A DNA stretch of 64,000 nucleotides, taken from contig NZ_FOEN01000003.1 of the NCBI RefSeq assembly GCF_900110675.1, forward strand, positions 124,001 through 188,000, given 5' to 3'. Shown piece by piece: positions 8,888-17,995 of the stretch; within the stretch, counting starts at the first letter, position 1; every line of letters begins with the position of its first letter. The notes under the pieces are model-generated. The model was not told where the DNA came from and did no database searches. It was given only the letters and a program-made list of their open reading frames with translations. Origin of the DNA: Ignavigranum ruoffiae (GTDB lineage: Bacteria; Bacillota; Bacilli; Lactobacillales; Aerococcaceae). A program made the translations under genes and the position numbers.

Positions 8888-8901
8888 ATGACAAATGTCA
8901 T
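8888..8901. promoter_or_regulatory. candidate operator: 14-bp palindrome upstream of the ABC/two-component operon
   Basis: ATGACAAATGTCAT is a perfect palindrome (ATGACA/TGTCAT) about 75 bp upstream of the ABC ATPase start. A neighbouring CATGACTTT repeats the half-site 13 bp away. On the minus strand a TATAAT lies between it and the start codon. Inverted-repeat sites in this position are usual for NarL-type autoregulation; no binding data are implied. Confidence 0.45.
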
Positions 8902-8919
8902 ATCTTTATCAGACAAACG

Positions 8920-8966
8920 AAAAAAACGCCTATTTGTACTGTTTAAAATACAAATAAGCGTTTTAT
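8920..8966 (-). terminator. terminator of the mnmE-NUDIX-mnmG operon
   Basis: The stem pairs AAAACGC and TATTTGTA (with one bulged C) with TACAAATA and AGCGTTTT. Read on the minus strand it ends in a run of seven Ts, 30 bp after the mnmG stop. Confidence 0.8.
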
Positions 8967-8997
8967 TTAATAACAATTATTTTAATATTTATATACT

Positions 8998-10911
8998 TTA
9001 CGGCTTGTCTTTGATTCGGGCGATATTTCGATAGGGTTGAGATAAATACACAGAAAGAATAGCTATATCCGCTGGGTTAACCCCACTGACACGACTAGCT
9101 TGTCCTAAACTAGTTGGTGAAATACGCTTCAAGCGATCTCTCGCTTCGTTGGCTAAGTTAGGAATTTGGTCCCAATCGATATCCTCTGGGATTTGTTTTT
9201 CTTCTAAGGACTTCATCTTATCCACATTTCGTTGGGCTTTTGCAATATAACCGGCATATTTTATTTGAATCGAAACTTGTTCAGCCGTTTGTCGATCTAA
9301 GATCGGTCCCTCTTTAGGAATCAATTGAACCAAATCTTGATAATGAATTTCAGGACGTTTCAACAATTCGCTAGCCAAGATACCATCTTTAAGAGGTGTT
9401 GAATTTACCCGTTCGAATAATTCGGCTAGACCAGGGGTCGACGGTTTAATTCTTACCTGCTCAAGGCGTTCAATTTCTTCTTGAACCTGAGCATGTTTCT
9501 TCAAGTACTGACGGTAACGATGTTCGTCCACTAAACCAATCTTATACCCTTTTGACGTTAAGCGTAAGTCAGCGTTATCGTGACGTAAGAGCAGACGGTA
9601 TTCAGCTCGTGAAGTCAGCAAGCGATAAGGTTCCGCCGTTCCTTTAGTCACTAAATCATCAATCATTACACCAATATAAGCCTCATCTCTTCGCAAGATA
9701 AACGGCTCTTTCCCTTGAACTTTCAAGGCGGCGTTAATCCCAGCAATGAGACCTTGTCCGGCTGCTTCTTCATAACCGGATGTACCGTTCATTTGACCAG
9801 CGGTAAATAATCCTGGGAAATCTTTCAATTCTAGACTAAGACCCAGTTGATAAGGCATCACCACATCATATTCAATGGCATAGCCGGGTCGCATTAAGCG
9901 AGCTTGTTCTAAACCCTTGACGGTCTTAAGCATTCCTAGCTGGACATCTTCCGGCATAGAGGTTGATAAACCTTGGATATACATTTCTTTAGTGTGCAAC
10001 CCTTCAGGCTCGATAAAGATTTGATGTCTAGGTTTATCAGCGAATCGCACTATCTTATCTTCAATCGACGGACAGTAACGGGCTCCAACTCCTTCAACCA
10101 TTCCTGAGAACATCGGAGCTCGATCCAGATTGTCTCGGATTAGTGCATGGGTTTGACTATTGGTATGAGTCAGCCAGCAAGGTTCGCCTGGTCCCTTATA
10201 AGCACTATCTTCAGTGAGATAAGAAAAGTGATTAGCTTGTTCGTCACCCGGTTGGATTTCTGTTTCCTCAAAATTTACGGAATCACGGTGGACGCGCATT
10301 GGAGTTCCAGTTTTGAATCGAACCAATTCAATCCCTAATTCTAATAAATGTTCAGATAACTTAATCGAAGGAATTGTGTTGTTGGGTCCCGAAGAATAAG
10401 CTAAATCTCCAATTAAAATCCGTCCTCGCGAAGAAGTCCCAGCTGTGAGGACAACGGCATCACTATAATACATAGCCCCTGTACTAGTAATAACCCCTTT
10501 GATGACCCCTTCTTCGACAATTAATCGTTCAACTAAACCTTGTTTTAAGGTTAAATGTTCGGTATCTTCTAATGTCTGACGCATTAAGCTTGCGTAGGCT
10601 TGTTTATCTGCTTGGGCCCTCAAGGCTTGCACTGCGGGTCCCTTAGAAGTATTTAACATTCTCATTTGAATATACGTTTGATCAATGTTTTGGCCCATTT
10701 GCCCACCTAGAGCATCAATTTCTCGCACAACGACCCCTTTAGCTGGCCCCCCAATGGAGGGATTACAAGGCATAAAGGCAACCATTTCTAAGTTTAAAGT
10801 TAGCAAAAGTGTCTCAACACCCATTCTGGCACTGGCTAAGGCTGCTTCAGAACCAGCATGGCCGGCACCTACGACGATAACTTGATAATGTCCGGCTTCA
10901 AAAGTTTTCAC
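8998..10911 (-). CDS. mnmG: tRNA uridine 5-carboxymethylaminomethyl modification enzyme MnmG (GidA)
   Basis: 637 aa, the full family length. With MnmE it installs the cmnm5 group at wobble U34 of several tRNAs. The FAD-binding motif is [17 protein letters not shown] near residue 15, followed by [13 protein letters not shown]. Further conserved blocks are [38 protein letters not shown] and [18 protein letters not shown]. The C-terminal MnmE-interacting region is intact. Translation starts at GTG with AAAGGAG about 13 bp upstream, slightly long spacing. It lies 18 bp after the NUDIX gene and ends at a strong terminator. Confidence 0.97.
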   Translation of the reverse strand: MKTFEAGHYQVIVVGAGHAGSEAALASARMGVETLLLTLNLEMVAFMPCNPSIGGPAKGVVVREIDALGGQMGQNIDQTYIQMRMLNTSKGPAVQALRAQADKQAYASLMRQTLEDTEHLTLKQGLVERLIVEEGVIKGVITSTGAMYYSDAVVLTAGTSSRGRILIGDLAYSSGPNNTIPSIKLSEHLLELGIELVRFKTGTPMRVHRDSVNFEETEIQPGDEQANHFSYLTEDSAYKGPGEPCWLTHTNSQTHALIRDNLDRAPMFSGMVEGVGARYCPSIEDKIVRFADKPRHQIFIEPEGLHTKEMYIQGLSTSMPEDVQLGMLKTVKGLEQARLMRPGYAIEYDVVMPYQLGLSLELKDFPGLFTAGQMNGTSGYEEAAGQGLIAGINAALKVQGKEPFILRRDEAYIGVMIDDLVTKGTAEPYRLLTSRAEYRLLLRHDNADLRLTSKGYKIGLVDEHRYRQYLKKHAQVQEEIERLEQVRIKPSTPGLAELFERVNSTPLKDGILASELLKRPEIHYQDLVQLIPKEGPILDRQTAEQVSIQIKYAGYIAKAQRNVDKMKSLEEKQIPEDIDWDQIPNLANEARDRLKRISPTSLGQASRVSGVNPADIAILSVYLSQPYRNIARIKDKP

Positions 10912-10929
10912 AGTATTATTTTCACTCCT

Positions 10930-11409
10930 TTATTTATTGAAATCAACGGAATAGGTTTGTAATTGACCGGCTTCATCATAAACAAATTTAGCAGAGAAAT
11001 AATCAATTGACCGATCTAGCACCCAATCTAAGTAGATATAGTCTCCTTGCCAAGTAGGTTTTTCAAAGACTTGATCATAGTCGACCCAATAGAGAGTCCC
11101 TTCATCAGAGTCGAAGTTGACCTTTCCTTCAAAATCAGTCACTCGGTAGACAAAGCTGTACCAATCTTCGCCATCATGTTGAAAATTGGGAAAACTAATA
11201 AATCCTCGCAAATCTAATTTTGTAGCAGTTAAACCTGTCTCTTCTTTAATCTCCCGGATTGCACATTCTTCAGGTGTTTCTCCTGGCTCGAATTTCCCGC
11301 CAACACTAATATATTTGCCCCAATGATAATCATTTTCTTTCTTATTTCGTAAGAGTAATAGCAATTGTGAGCCATTATCAATATAACAAATGGTAGAAAG
11401 TTTGGTCAT
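10930..11409 (-). CDS. NUDIX hydrolase (MutT / 8-oxo-dGTP diphosphatase-like)
   Basis: 159 aa. The Nudix box is intact: GGKFEPGETPEECAIREIKEETGL positions match Gx5Ex7REUxEExGU, with the metal-binding Glu residues present. The N-terminus MTKLSTICYIDNGSQLLLL is typical of MutT-like pyrophosphatases acting on oxidised or other nucleoside triphosphates; substrate cannot be told from sequence. It lies between mnmE (15 bp) and mnmG (18 bp), so it is probably cotranscribed with the tRNA-modification genes, an unusual insertion between two subunits of one complex. The start has GGAGG 11 bp upstream. Confidence 0.88.
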   Translation of the reverse strand: MTKLSTICYIDNGSQLLLLLRNKKENDYHWGKYISVGGKFEPGETPEECAIREIKEETGLTATKLDLRGFISFPNFQHDGEDWYSFVYRVTDFEGKVNFDSDEGTLYWVDYDQVFEKPTWQGDYIYLDWVLDRSIDYFSAKFVYDEAGQLQTYSVDFNK

Positions 11410-11424
11410 CGTCTTGTCCGCCTC

Positions 11425-12804
11425 CTATTTACCTAAACAGAATTGACTAAATAACTTAGTGATTAATTCATCTTGAACCGCTTCACCAATAATTTCTCCT
11501 AACAAATCCCAGGCTTTAGTAAAATCAATTTGAATCAGATCAACTGGCATGCCTAAATCACAAGCTTGGATAACTTCATCTAAAGCTGAACTAGCTTGTT
11601 TCAATAATTGAGTGTGACGCGAGTTTAATAAATAAGTCACATCCTGGCTAGCAATATCTCCGCTAGCAAATTTTTGCCAAATCATCTGTTCTAAATCATT
11701 CATACCACTTTCAGACAACATCGATGTTCGAATCATTTCCGCTTCTGAACTATATGGCCTTAAATCCTCATCATTCAATTGACTAGGTAAATCTTGTTTA
11801 TTTAAGACAATGATTCGTTGACTCCCTTGGGTCAAACGTAATAATTCCTTATCAGTATCAGTTAATTTCTCAGCTTGATTCAAAATTAAGATGATTAAAT
11901 CTGCTTCTTGCATCACCTGGTGACTTCGTTTAACCCCAATTTGTTCGACCACTTCGTCAGTTTGACGAATACCAGCTGTGTCAATTAATTTCAAAGGAAT
12001 TCCTTTAACATTAACAAACTCTTCAATCGTATCACGGGTAGTTCCTTCAATATCAGTAACAATAGCCCGCTCGTAACCTGATAGGACATTTAACAAACTA
12101 GACTTGCCTACATTTGGCCGGCCAATAATTGCCGTTTTAATCCCTTCGCGGAACAATTTCCCTTGTTGGGCTTGATTTAATAATTGCTGAATTTGCTCTT
12201 TAACTGATTGTGCTGTATTTAATAATTCTTGACTAGATAGCTCTTCAACGTCATCATATTCAGGATAATCAATGGTGACTTCAACTTGAGCTAAAGTTTC
12301 TAACATATCTTGGCGTAATTGACGAATCTTTCTCGACAGACTTCCCTGTAATTGATTGACTGAAGCTTGCATAGCCTTATTGGTCTTGGCTTCAATTAAA
12401 TCCATAATCGCTTCTGCTTGCGATAAATCAATGCGTCCATTTAAAAAGGCTCGCTTAGTAAACTCGCCCGCTTCAGCCAGACGCGCCCCCTGATCTAGAA
12501 CATTATCTAGCACTTCTTGGACAGCAATAATCCCCCCATGACAATTGATTTCAACAACATCTTCTCTAGTAAAAGTTTTTGGAGCTCGCATCACGCTTAC
12601 CATTACTTCATCAATCACTCGATGCTCTTTGCGATGAATAATATGGCCGTAATGGATCGTATGACTGGGAACTTGAGCTAAATCTTTACCTTTAAACACC
12701 TGATTAGCAATTTCAACGGCTTGATCACCACTTAAACGAACAATACCAATCGCCCCTTCACCTAATGCAGTTGAAATCGCAGCTATAGTATCTTTAACAT
12801 ACAT
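11425..12804 (-). CDS. mnmE: tRNA modification GTPase MnmE (TrmE)
   Basis: 459 aa counted from [15 protein letters not shown], with AGGAGA upstream; the longer frame to 12834 lacks a ribosome site. The N-terminal tetrahydrofolate-binding domain contains the [10 protein letters not shown] block. The G domain (about residues 220-375) has [12 protein letters not shown], the switch region [17 protein letters not shown] and NKQD. The C-terminus ends FCLGK with the conserved Cys. It partners with MnmG. Its leader carries a strong intrinsic terminator (12852-12903), suggesting attenuation. Confidence 0.97.
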   Translation of the reverse strand: MYVKDTIAAISTALGEGAIGIVRLSGDQAVEIANQVFKGKDLAQVPSHTIHYGHIIHRKEHRVIDEVMVSVMRAPKTFTREDVVEINCHGGIIAVQEVLDNVLDQGARLAEAGEFTKRAFLNGRIDLSQAEAIMDLIEAKTNKAMQASVNQLQGSLSRKIRQLRQDMLETLAQVEVTIDYPEYDDVEELSSQELLNTAQSVKEQIQQLLNQAQQGKLFREGIKTAIIGRPNVGKSSLLNVLSGYERAIVTDIEGTTRDTIEEFVNVKGIPLKLIDTAGIRQTDEVVEQIGVKRSHQVMQEADLIILILNQAEKLTDTDKELLRLTQGSQRIIVLNKQDLPSQLNDEDLRPYSSEAEMIRTSMLSESGMNDLEQMIWQKFASGDIASQDVTYLLNSRHTQLLKQASSALDEVIQACDLGMPVDLIQIDFTKAWDLLGEIIGEAVQDELITKLFSQFCLGK

Positions 12805-12851
12805 GGTCAGTCTCCTTTCTAAAACATTGAACAAAAAATGGCTAAATCCAT

Positions 12852-12903
12852 AAAAAAAGTGCCTAAACTAACCCAATTACAAAATTAGGTTAGTAAGCAC
12901 TTT
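12852..12903 (-). terminator. intrinsic terminator in the mnmE leader (candidate attenuator)
   Basis: On the minus strand AAAGTGC-TT-ACTAACC pairs with GGTTAGT-TTAG-GCACTTT and ends in seven Ts. It lies about 48 bp upstream of the mnmE start and about 25 bp downstream of the likely transcription start. No minus-strand gene upstream needs terminating, because the neighbouring gene is divergent. This makes it a leader terminator rather than an end-of-gene one. Confidence 0.7.
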
Positions 12904-12928
12904 GACTGCTGACTCTTATTTCTCAGCC

Positions 12929-12957
12929 ATTATACAGCAGAAAAATAACTTCCGCAA
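12929..12957 (-). promoter_or_regulatory. probable mnmE promoter
   Basis: On the minus strand TTGCGG and TATAAT are separated by 17 bp. The -10 is perfect, the -35 weak. Confidence 0.55.
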
Positions 12958-13022
12958 GCAGAAATCATAGGGATTGAATGATTTATCTTGAAGATTTAGA
13001 TTCTGACTTATCTTTCTGAGGA

Positions 13023-13050
13023 TTGCAATCGCTAAATAATGGGTTATAAT
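13023..13050 (+). promoter_or_regulatory. probable promoter of the serine hydrolase gene
   Basis: TTGCAA (13023-13028), 16-bp spacer, TATAAT (13045-13050), 35 bp before the start codon. Confidence 0.65.
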
Positions 13051-13085
13051 TGAGACTGTCAGTTATCTTCAAGGAGGGAAAAAGC

Positions 13086-14063
13086 TTGAAAAGAATACTC
13101 CGTTACTTTATAGGAGTGATCCTTACTATGATCAGTCTAGGCTCTTTTCAGACTGCTCATGCTATTGACAATGCCGAAGTCTATAATATTGAGCTTATGA
13201 AAGAAAACAACATAGAAAGTGGACTCGGGGCTGAATACGACTCAATCGAGAGCTTAGTCAATGATTTAATCGCTGAATATAATATAAATTCCGATGAAAT
13301 CAGTTTTGCTTACTATAATTTTACCAGTGATCAACATTATTATATTAATCCTGATTTACAAATGATTGCCGCATCAACCATTAAAGTTCCCATCGTTGCC
13401 CTATATCTGGATTTGATTGCACAGGGACAATATACTTTTGATAGTCAGATTCCTTATGTGGAAGATTATATTGGTGGCGGAACTACCGGGACCACTTCCT
13501 CATTGGCAGACTTGATGTCCAATGCCATTATTTATTCGGATAATAGTGCCTGGTATTCGCTCATGTCTAATTACGGATCTTTTAGCGATAATCGTCAAGC
13601 AATTCTAGATTTCGTGGGTTATTATGATGTTCCTGGCGAATTTTTTGCCGATAATTATAGTTCGGCCTATTTAGCTGAACAATGGTTAATCAAGGTTGCG
13701 GTCAATCCAGATTACCAATATGTCGTTAATTTAATGAAACAAACTGATCCTAAACAACTTTTTACTTCCTATATTGCTCAAGGAATGGCCAATAAATATG
13801 GTCGTTTAGATAATTATATCCATGATACTGGCATCTATTATGAGAATAACCAAGCTCAATATGTCCTAGCTATTTATACCAATAATCAAGAACAAGCCGA
13901 TCCTTTTATTGAAATGCTAAGTTTAAGAATTAATGAATGGTATCGAAGCCACTATCTTTCAGCAGAATACACACCTATAGATATCAAAAAAAATGAATCA
14001 GGCGTATCCATCACCAAAACTCAAAATGAAGACTCAACGATCACAGAGACTAGCCAAGAATAA
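13086..14063 (+). CDS. secreted serine hydrolase of the class A beta-lactamase fold
   Basis: 325 aa counted from TTG (MKRILRYFIGVILTM), chosen because AAGGAGGG lies 9 bp upstream; the ATG at 13050 coincides with the promoter. A signal peptide ends near QTAHA. Active-site motifs are SxxK in AASTIKVPIV and SDN in IIYSDNSAW. The third box is HDTG (YIHDTGIYY) where true beta-lactamases have KTG. The fold is Beta-lactamase2-like, common in Lactobacillales as putative D,D-peptidase or wall-active esterase; real beta-lactamase activity is doubtful. The C-terminal 25 residues are polar and low-complexity. Own promoter and terminator. Confidence 0.8.
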   Translation: MKRILRYFIGVILTMISLGSFQTAHAIDNAEVYNIELMKENNIESGLGAEYDSIESLVNDLIAEYNINSDEISFAYYNFTSDQHYYINPDLQMIAASTIKVPIVALYLDLIAQGQYTFDSQIPYVEDYIGGGTTGTTSSLADLMSNAIIYSDNSAWYSLMSNYGSFSDNRQAILDFVGYYDVPGEFFADNYSSAYLAEQWLIKVAVNPDYQYVVNLMKQTDPKQLFTSYIAQGMANKYGRLDNYIHDTGIYYENNQAQYVLAIYTNNQEQADPFIEMLSLRINEWYRSHYLSAEYTPIDIKKNESGVSITKTQNEDSTITETSQE

Positions 14064-14087
14064 ATCTTAAGGATTATAATATTTTAA

Positions 14088-14122
14088 AGAAGACGATTGA
14101 AATATTTTCAGTCGTCTTTTTT
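14088..14122 (+). terminator. terminator of the serine hydrolase gene
   Basis: AAGACGA-TTGAAA pairs with TTTCAG-TCGTCTT and is followed by a T run. Confidence 0.8.
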
Positions 14123-14249
14123 ATCTGATGAAATCAATAAATTATCTCTTTATCACTGATTTAGCGAACTTGCTGATAACTTATCTTTCACCATACATCA
14201 GATTACTTGAACACACCAGAATGTCTGCGATCAATTATTAAATTCGTAC

Positions 14250-14293
14250 AAAAACCCAAGTCTGATTAGCTGACTGCCAACCAAACTTGGGCT
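14250..14293 (-). terminator. terminator of the GerMN lipoprotein gene
   Basis: On the minus strand CCCAAGT pairs with ACTTGGG across a long loop, then TTTTTG. It lies just after the gene's stop. Confidence 0.65.
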
Positions 14294-14304
14294 AATATCA
14301 TCTT

Positions 14305-15444
14305 CTATTGTGTTTGAAAGGGATTGGTTTGAGCTTCCTCCAACCACTTTGCATCATAATGATAGACTCCTTGCTCGGGATAAGTAAAGGTATCCGGGGC
14401 CAGACCATATTGATTGACAGTTAAACGAACTTGATTAACACCCAGCCATTGGTGAACATTGGCAACAATCGCTGCAATCACAGCTTGTTCTCCTTGAGGA
14501 TGAGCATTCATAGTAGCCACCACTCCCGGACTAAAATCAATCGTCACGGTATTATCTGCTAACTCAACCTGATTGACCACAATATCCGCCCCAATAAAAT
14601 TTTGACTCTGGAACAAATTCGTAAATGCACTAGCTAAATCTTGATTCGTCTGCCAGTCCAAAGACCCTGATGTCAATCTTAATAAACTTGATCCATCAGC
14701 TTGGGGTACAACCACCGGTATGGAGCTAATCAATTTAACATTTTGATTTCTTGCTTGAATTATCCAAGATTCCTTATTATTTTCTACAGCAATTAAACCG
14801 ACTGCTTGCGCGAAATAATAAGTCTGATCCCCCACTGAAACTTGTAGAACATTCTGATAGGTCGATTCTCCGATCTTAGCTTCGCGGTATATCTCGGTAA
14901 TACCATTACTTTGATCAGTCAATGTCAAGGGCTCCTTCATCAGCAAGGTATTTTCGGATGCTGCCGAATCTAATACAAAAAGTCTTGAATCATTTTGTTT
15001 TGAACTTTTTGTTAAAGCTTGCTGAGCCCAACTATATGATTCATTTTTTAACTGATTATCTTGAATCACTAGGATATGTTGAACTTGTTTTTGATCGTCT
15101 GTCGACATTAAATAGAGAGACTTACTCGCAGAACCATTACTAAAGGTGCGAATTTCATTGGCCTGCATAGGTAAGAAATCAAGTATCGAAAACGAAGATG
15201 TTTCTTCTAATGTTTGCCAATAAGACTTATCAATACTGAGCTTTTCTTGAGTTTCTGCTTTTTTCTCTGAATTACTCTCTGTGGTCGATTGTTGATCGAG
15301 CGACTCAGTTTGTTCTTGATTTTTTTTGGCTTCAATTTTGGCTTTATTTTCCTCGCTCAACTGTATCATAGGTTCTTGACGACAGGCTGATAAGCTGAGC
15401 ATACTAAGTGAGATAAGGCCAATTTTAATGATGGTATCTTTCAT
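14305..15444 (-). CDS. GerMN-domain lipoprotein
   Basis: About 379 aa counted from ATG MKDTIIKIGLISLS, with GAGGAG upstream; the longer frame to 15498 has no ribosome site. A lipoprotein signal ends LSLSAC, giving a lipidated Cys near residue 21. A Glu/Gln/Lys-rich linker follows. The C-terminal third contains a GerMN domain (LASAFTNLFQSQNF, NTVTIDFSPGV, then QAVIAAIVANVHQWLGVNQVRLTVNQ). GerMN proteins act in the envelope of spore formers, but similar lipoproteins occur in non-spore formers with unknown function. It lies 57 bp downstream of treR but has no obvious trehalose role. Confidence 0.75.
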   Translation of the reverse strand: MKDTIIKIGLISLSMLSLSACRQEPMIQLSEENKAKIEAKKNQEQTESLDQQSTTESNSEKKAETQEKLSIDKSYWQTLEETSSFSILDFLPMQANEIRTFSNGSASKSLYLMSTDDQKQVQHILVIQDNQLKNESYSWAQQALTKSSKQNDSRLFVLDSAASENTLLMKEPLTLTDQSNGITEIYREAKIGESTYQNVLQVSVGDQTYYFAQAVGLIAVENNKESWIIQARNQNVKLISSIPVVVPQADGSSLLRLTSGSLDWQTNQDLASAFTNLFQSQNFIGADIVVNQVELADNTVTIDFSPGVVATMNAHPQGEQAVIAAIVANVHQWLGVNQVRLTVNQYGLAPDTFTYPEQGVYHYDAKWLEEAQTNPFQTQ

Positions 15445-15501
15445 CCTTCTCTCCTCAAATTTAATCACTCCCAAATTGTACCATAAAATCTCGATCAAAA
15501 T

Positions 15502-16230
15502 TTAAAATTTATCATTGAAAATTTGTTTTCGACGAGCAAAATCATAAAATCTAAATTTTTCTAATTTATGGTAGGAAATCGTATGTTGGAAAAAAGTGGT
15601 GTCTTCAAGATACACATTACTTCGAACTGCCATTACATAGTCATTCTCCTGAATTCCTAAAGCTTGACTAATAAATTCATCAGCCCGCTTGGCCATAATT
15701 TCTTTACTGGCGTAGGCAATCTCTAAATTTAAATCTTCTTCAAAATATTGGTAGATAGAAATCTCAGCACGATCCTTGGGAATTTCTGGGATAATTTGTT
15801 GACGCAGGTAGTCTTCATCAACAATTAAGACTTCACCCTGTACTTCCCGGGTTCGAATCAAATGAATAAATTTTTCATGGTCAGAAACATCTTCTTGATC
15901 TGCTAAAAACTGAGGACATAATACTAATTCATTAACCAAGACAGTGGTTTTGGCCGAAATATTTTGTTGATCTTGTAATTCTTTGTAACTCGTCAATCCA
16001 CTGATTGGCAGTGAGAAGCGCCGATAATCCAGAATAATTGAGCCAGATCCTTGTTTCTTTTGAATATAAGCATGGTCCTCAAGTAAACGCAAAGCTTTAC
16101 GAATAGTTTCTCTTGAAACTTGATATTGCTCAGCCAATTGATGTTCACTGGGTAAATAAGTATCTTTTTGATACTGACCTTGCTGTATTTTTTGTTCAAT
16201 ATCTAAATATATTTTCTCAAACTTTTTCAT
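15502..16230 (-). CDS. treR: trehalose operon repressor TreR (GntR family)
   Basis: 242 aa. The N-terminal winged HTH has PSEHQLAEQYQVSRETIRKA and the wing KKQGSGSII. A UTRA effector domain fills about residues 90-235. The usual effector is trehalose-6-phosphate, which releases the operator. It lies 20 bp downstream of treC, so repressor and target genes form one transcription unit. GAGGTGAACC precedes the ATG. A TreR-type operator lies at the treB promoter. Confidence 0.9.
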   Translation of the reverse strand: MKKFEKIYLDIEQKIQQGQYQKDTYLPSEHQLAEQYQVSRETIRKALRLLEDHAYIQKKQGSGSIILDYRRFSLPISGLTSYKELQDQQNISAKTTVLVNELVLCPQFLADQEDVSDHEKFIHLIRTREVQGEVLIVDEDYLRQQIIPEIPKDRAEISIYQYFEEDLNLEIAYASKEIMAKRADEFISQALGIQENDYVMAVRSNVYLEDTTFFQHTISYHKLEKFRFYDFARRKQIFNDKF

Positions 16231-16250
16231 GGTTCACCTCTACACGCTAT

Positions 16251-17915
16251 TTAACCATCCTTCAACAGAAATACTGCTGTTTCGTAAGATTGTAACATAA
16301 TTTCTTCGGTTAAAAATTGTAGCGGACCATTCCCGATTAATTTTTGACTAGACTTGTCTAAATATTTGCTCGGTAGCATCAATTTACTTGGCTGGGCGTA
16401 GAAATTATTTACTACCAATAGAAATTGACCTTGATATTGACGTTCGTAAGCCATAATTTGTGGGTGATCCAATTGAATTCCTTGATAAGATCCCTCTTGG
16501 ATAATCGGATAATCTTTTCTTAATTGGATCAGATCTTGGTAATATTTATAAATTTTGCCTTCTTTTCTAGCTCGTTCAACATTGATTGTTTGATAATTAT
16601 CAGCAACTTTTAACCATGGGGTTCCTTTAGTGAAACCAGCATGTTTACTACTATCCCATTGCATTGGTGTCCGAGAATTATCGCGAGATTTTTTACGAAT
16701 GATATTCATGATTTTCTCAATGGGATAGCCTTTTTCTTGCAAAATTTGATAATGATTTAAGGTTTCAACATCAACATAGTCATCAATACTTTGATAACCC
16801 GGATCGGTCATACCAATTTCTTCCCCTTGATAAATATAAGGGGTTCCTCTGAGACACTGAATCGCTGTGGCCAGCATGGTCTGAGTCTCGTATGGATAAT
16901 GAATGACATCGCCAAAACGCGAATTGGATCGAGGTTGATCATGATTATTTAAGAACAGTGCATTCCATCCCTGATGATCCGACATCCCTTTTTGCCAAGT
17001 ATCCAGGATTTGCTTGAGCGCTATAAAATCAAATTCAGGATCTGACCACTTTTCACCATCTTGGTAGTCTACTTTTAAATGATGGAATGAAAAAATCATC
17101 GAAAGCTCTTGTTCTGTTGGATTGGAATAACGGATACCATTGGCAACATCCGTCGAAGACATTTCGCCAACCGTCACAATATCATCATAGCGACCAAAAG
17201 TAGCCTGATGCATTTCCTTTATCCATTGATGTACGATCGGCGTATCAGTGTATAAATGTTTCTCCTGATTAGATCCTGGTTCTTGACTATCCTGAAAATT
17301 TGGGTCTTTACCAATAACATTTAAAACATCAAAACGTAAACCCTTCACACCTTTAGCTAACCAGAAGTTAATGACCTGATATAAAGCTTGACGAACTTTG
17401 GGGTTATGCCAATTCAGATCAGCTTGGCTAACATCATACAAATGTAAATAATAAAGTGAGGTATCGCCAAATTTCTCCCATGCAGGTCCACCAAATTTCG
17501 ACTGCCAATTTGTTGGTAATGATCCATCGGCTTTAGCCGGCCTTAAATAATAAAAATCCTGATATTCTGGATCTCCAGCGAGCGCTTTTTGGAACCACTC
17601 ATGTTCAATCGAGGTATGATTAAGCACCATATCTAGCATTAATGAAATGCCTCGCTTTTCGGCTTCAGCAATCAATCGTTCAAAGTCTGCCATTGTTCCA
17701 TAGGTCGGATCAATGGCACAATAATCGGAAATATCATAACCATTATCTTTTTGAGGAGATGGATAAAAAGGATTTAACCAAATTAAATCTACTCCTAAAT
17801 CTGCGATATAATCCAATTTTTCAATCACACCGGCTAAGTCGCCCTTTCCATTGCCAGTGCTATCGTAGAATGATTTAGGATAGACTTGATAAATAACTTT
17901 TTCGCCTAAATTCAT
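16251..17915 (-). CDS. treC: alpha,alpha-phosphotrehalase TreC (GH13)
   Basis: 554 aa. It hydrolyses trehalose-6-phosphate, delivered by the PTS, to glucose and glucose-6-phosphate. GH13 blocks are seen: DLIWLNPFYPSPQKDNGYDISDY, MLDMVLNHTS, the nucleophile region GLRFDVLN, the acid/base in TVGEMSS and FLNNHDQPR. Length and C-terminal beta domain are normal. AAGGAAG precedes the ATG. A perfect 13-bp hairpin lies in the 80-bp gap after treB. The context (treB upstream, treR downstream) supports phosphotrehalase over oligo-1,6-glucosidase. Confidence 0.92.
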   Translation of the reverse strand: MNLGEKVIYQVYPKSFYDSTGNGKGDLAGVIEKLDYIADLGVDLIWLNPFYPSPQKDNGYDISDYCAIDPTYGTMADFERLIAEAEKRGISLMLDMVLNHTSIEHEWFQKALAGDPEYQDFYYLRPAKADGSLPTNWQSKFGGPAWEKFGDTSLYYLHLYDVSQADLNWHNPKVRQALYQVINFWLAKGVKGLRFDVLNVIGKDPNFQDSQEPGSNQEKHLYTDTPIVHQWIKEMHQATFGRYDDIVTVGEMSSTDVANGIRYSNPTEQELSMIFSFHHLKVDYQDGEKWSDPEFDFIALKQILDTWQKGMSDHQGWNALFLNNHDQPRSNSRFGDVIHYPYETQTMLATAIQCLRGTPYIYQGEEIGMTDPGYQSIDDYVDVETLNHYQILQEKGYPIEKIMNIIRKKSRDNSRTPMQWDSSKHAGFTKGTPWLKVADNYQTINVERARKEGKIYKYYQDLIQLRKDYPIIQEGSYQGIQLDHPQIMAYERQYQGQFLLVVNNFYAQPSKLMLPSKYLDKSSQKLIGNGPLQFLTEEIMLQSYETAVFLLKDG

Positions 17916-17946
17916 GAAAATCTTCCTTTCTACAGACTAAATAAAG

Positions 17947-17979
17947 AATAGCGTTTTTGAAAAATACAAAAACGCTATT
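17947..17979 (-). terminator. perfect hairpin between treB and treC
   Basis: AATAGCGTTTTTG and CAAAAACGCTATT form a perfect 13-bp stem with a 7-nt loop. There is no long T run on the minus strand. It may be a partial terminator or an mRNA-stabilising or processing hairpin that sets the treB:treC ratio. Confidence 0.6.
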
Positions 17980-17995
17980 AAAGTGCTTGAAATCA

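Noticed and set aside
12916-12930. Mini-frame Met-Ala-Glu-Lys in the mnmE leader
   Set aside because: Its ATG lies inside the -10 box, so it would not be transcribed from the predicted start.
13050-14063. Longer ATG start for the serine hydrolase
   Set aside because: It begins in the -10 box; the TTG at 13086 has an AAGGAGGG site and a proper signal peptide.
13086-14063. Beta-lactamase resistance gene
   Set aside because: SxxK and SDN are present, but the KTG box is HDTG; the family is common in Lactobacillales without known lactamase activity.
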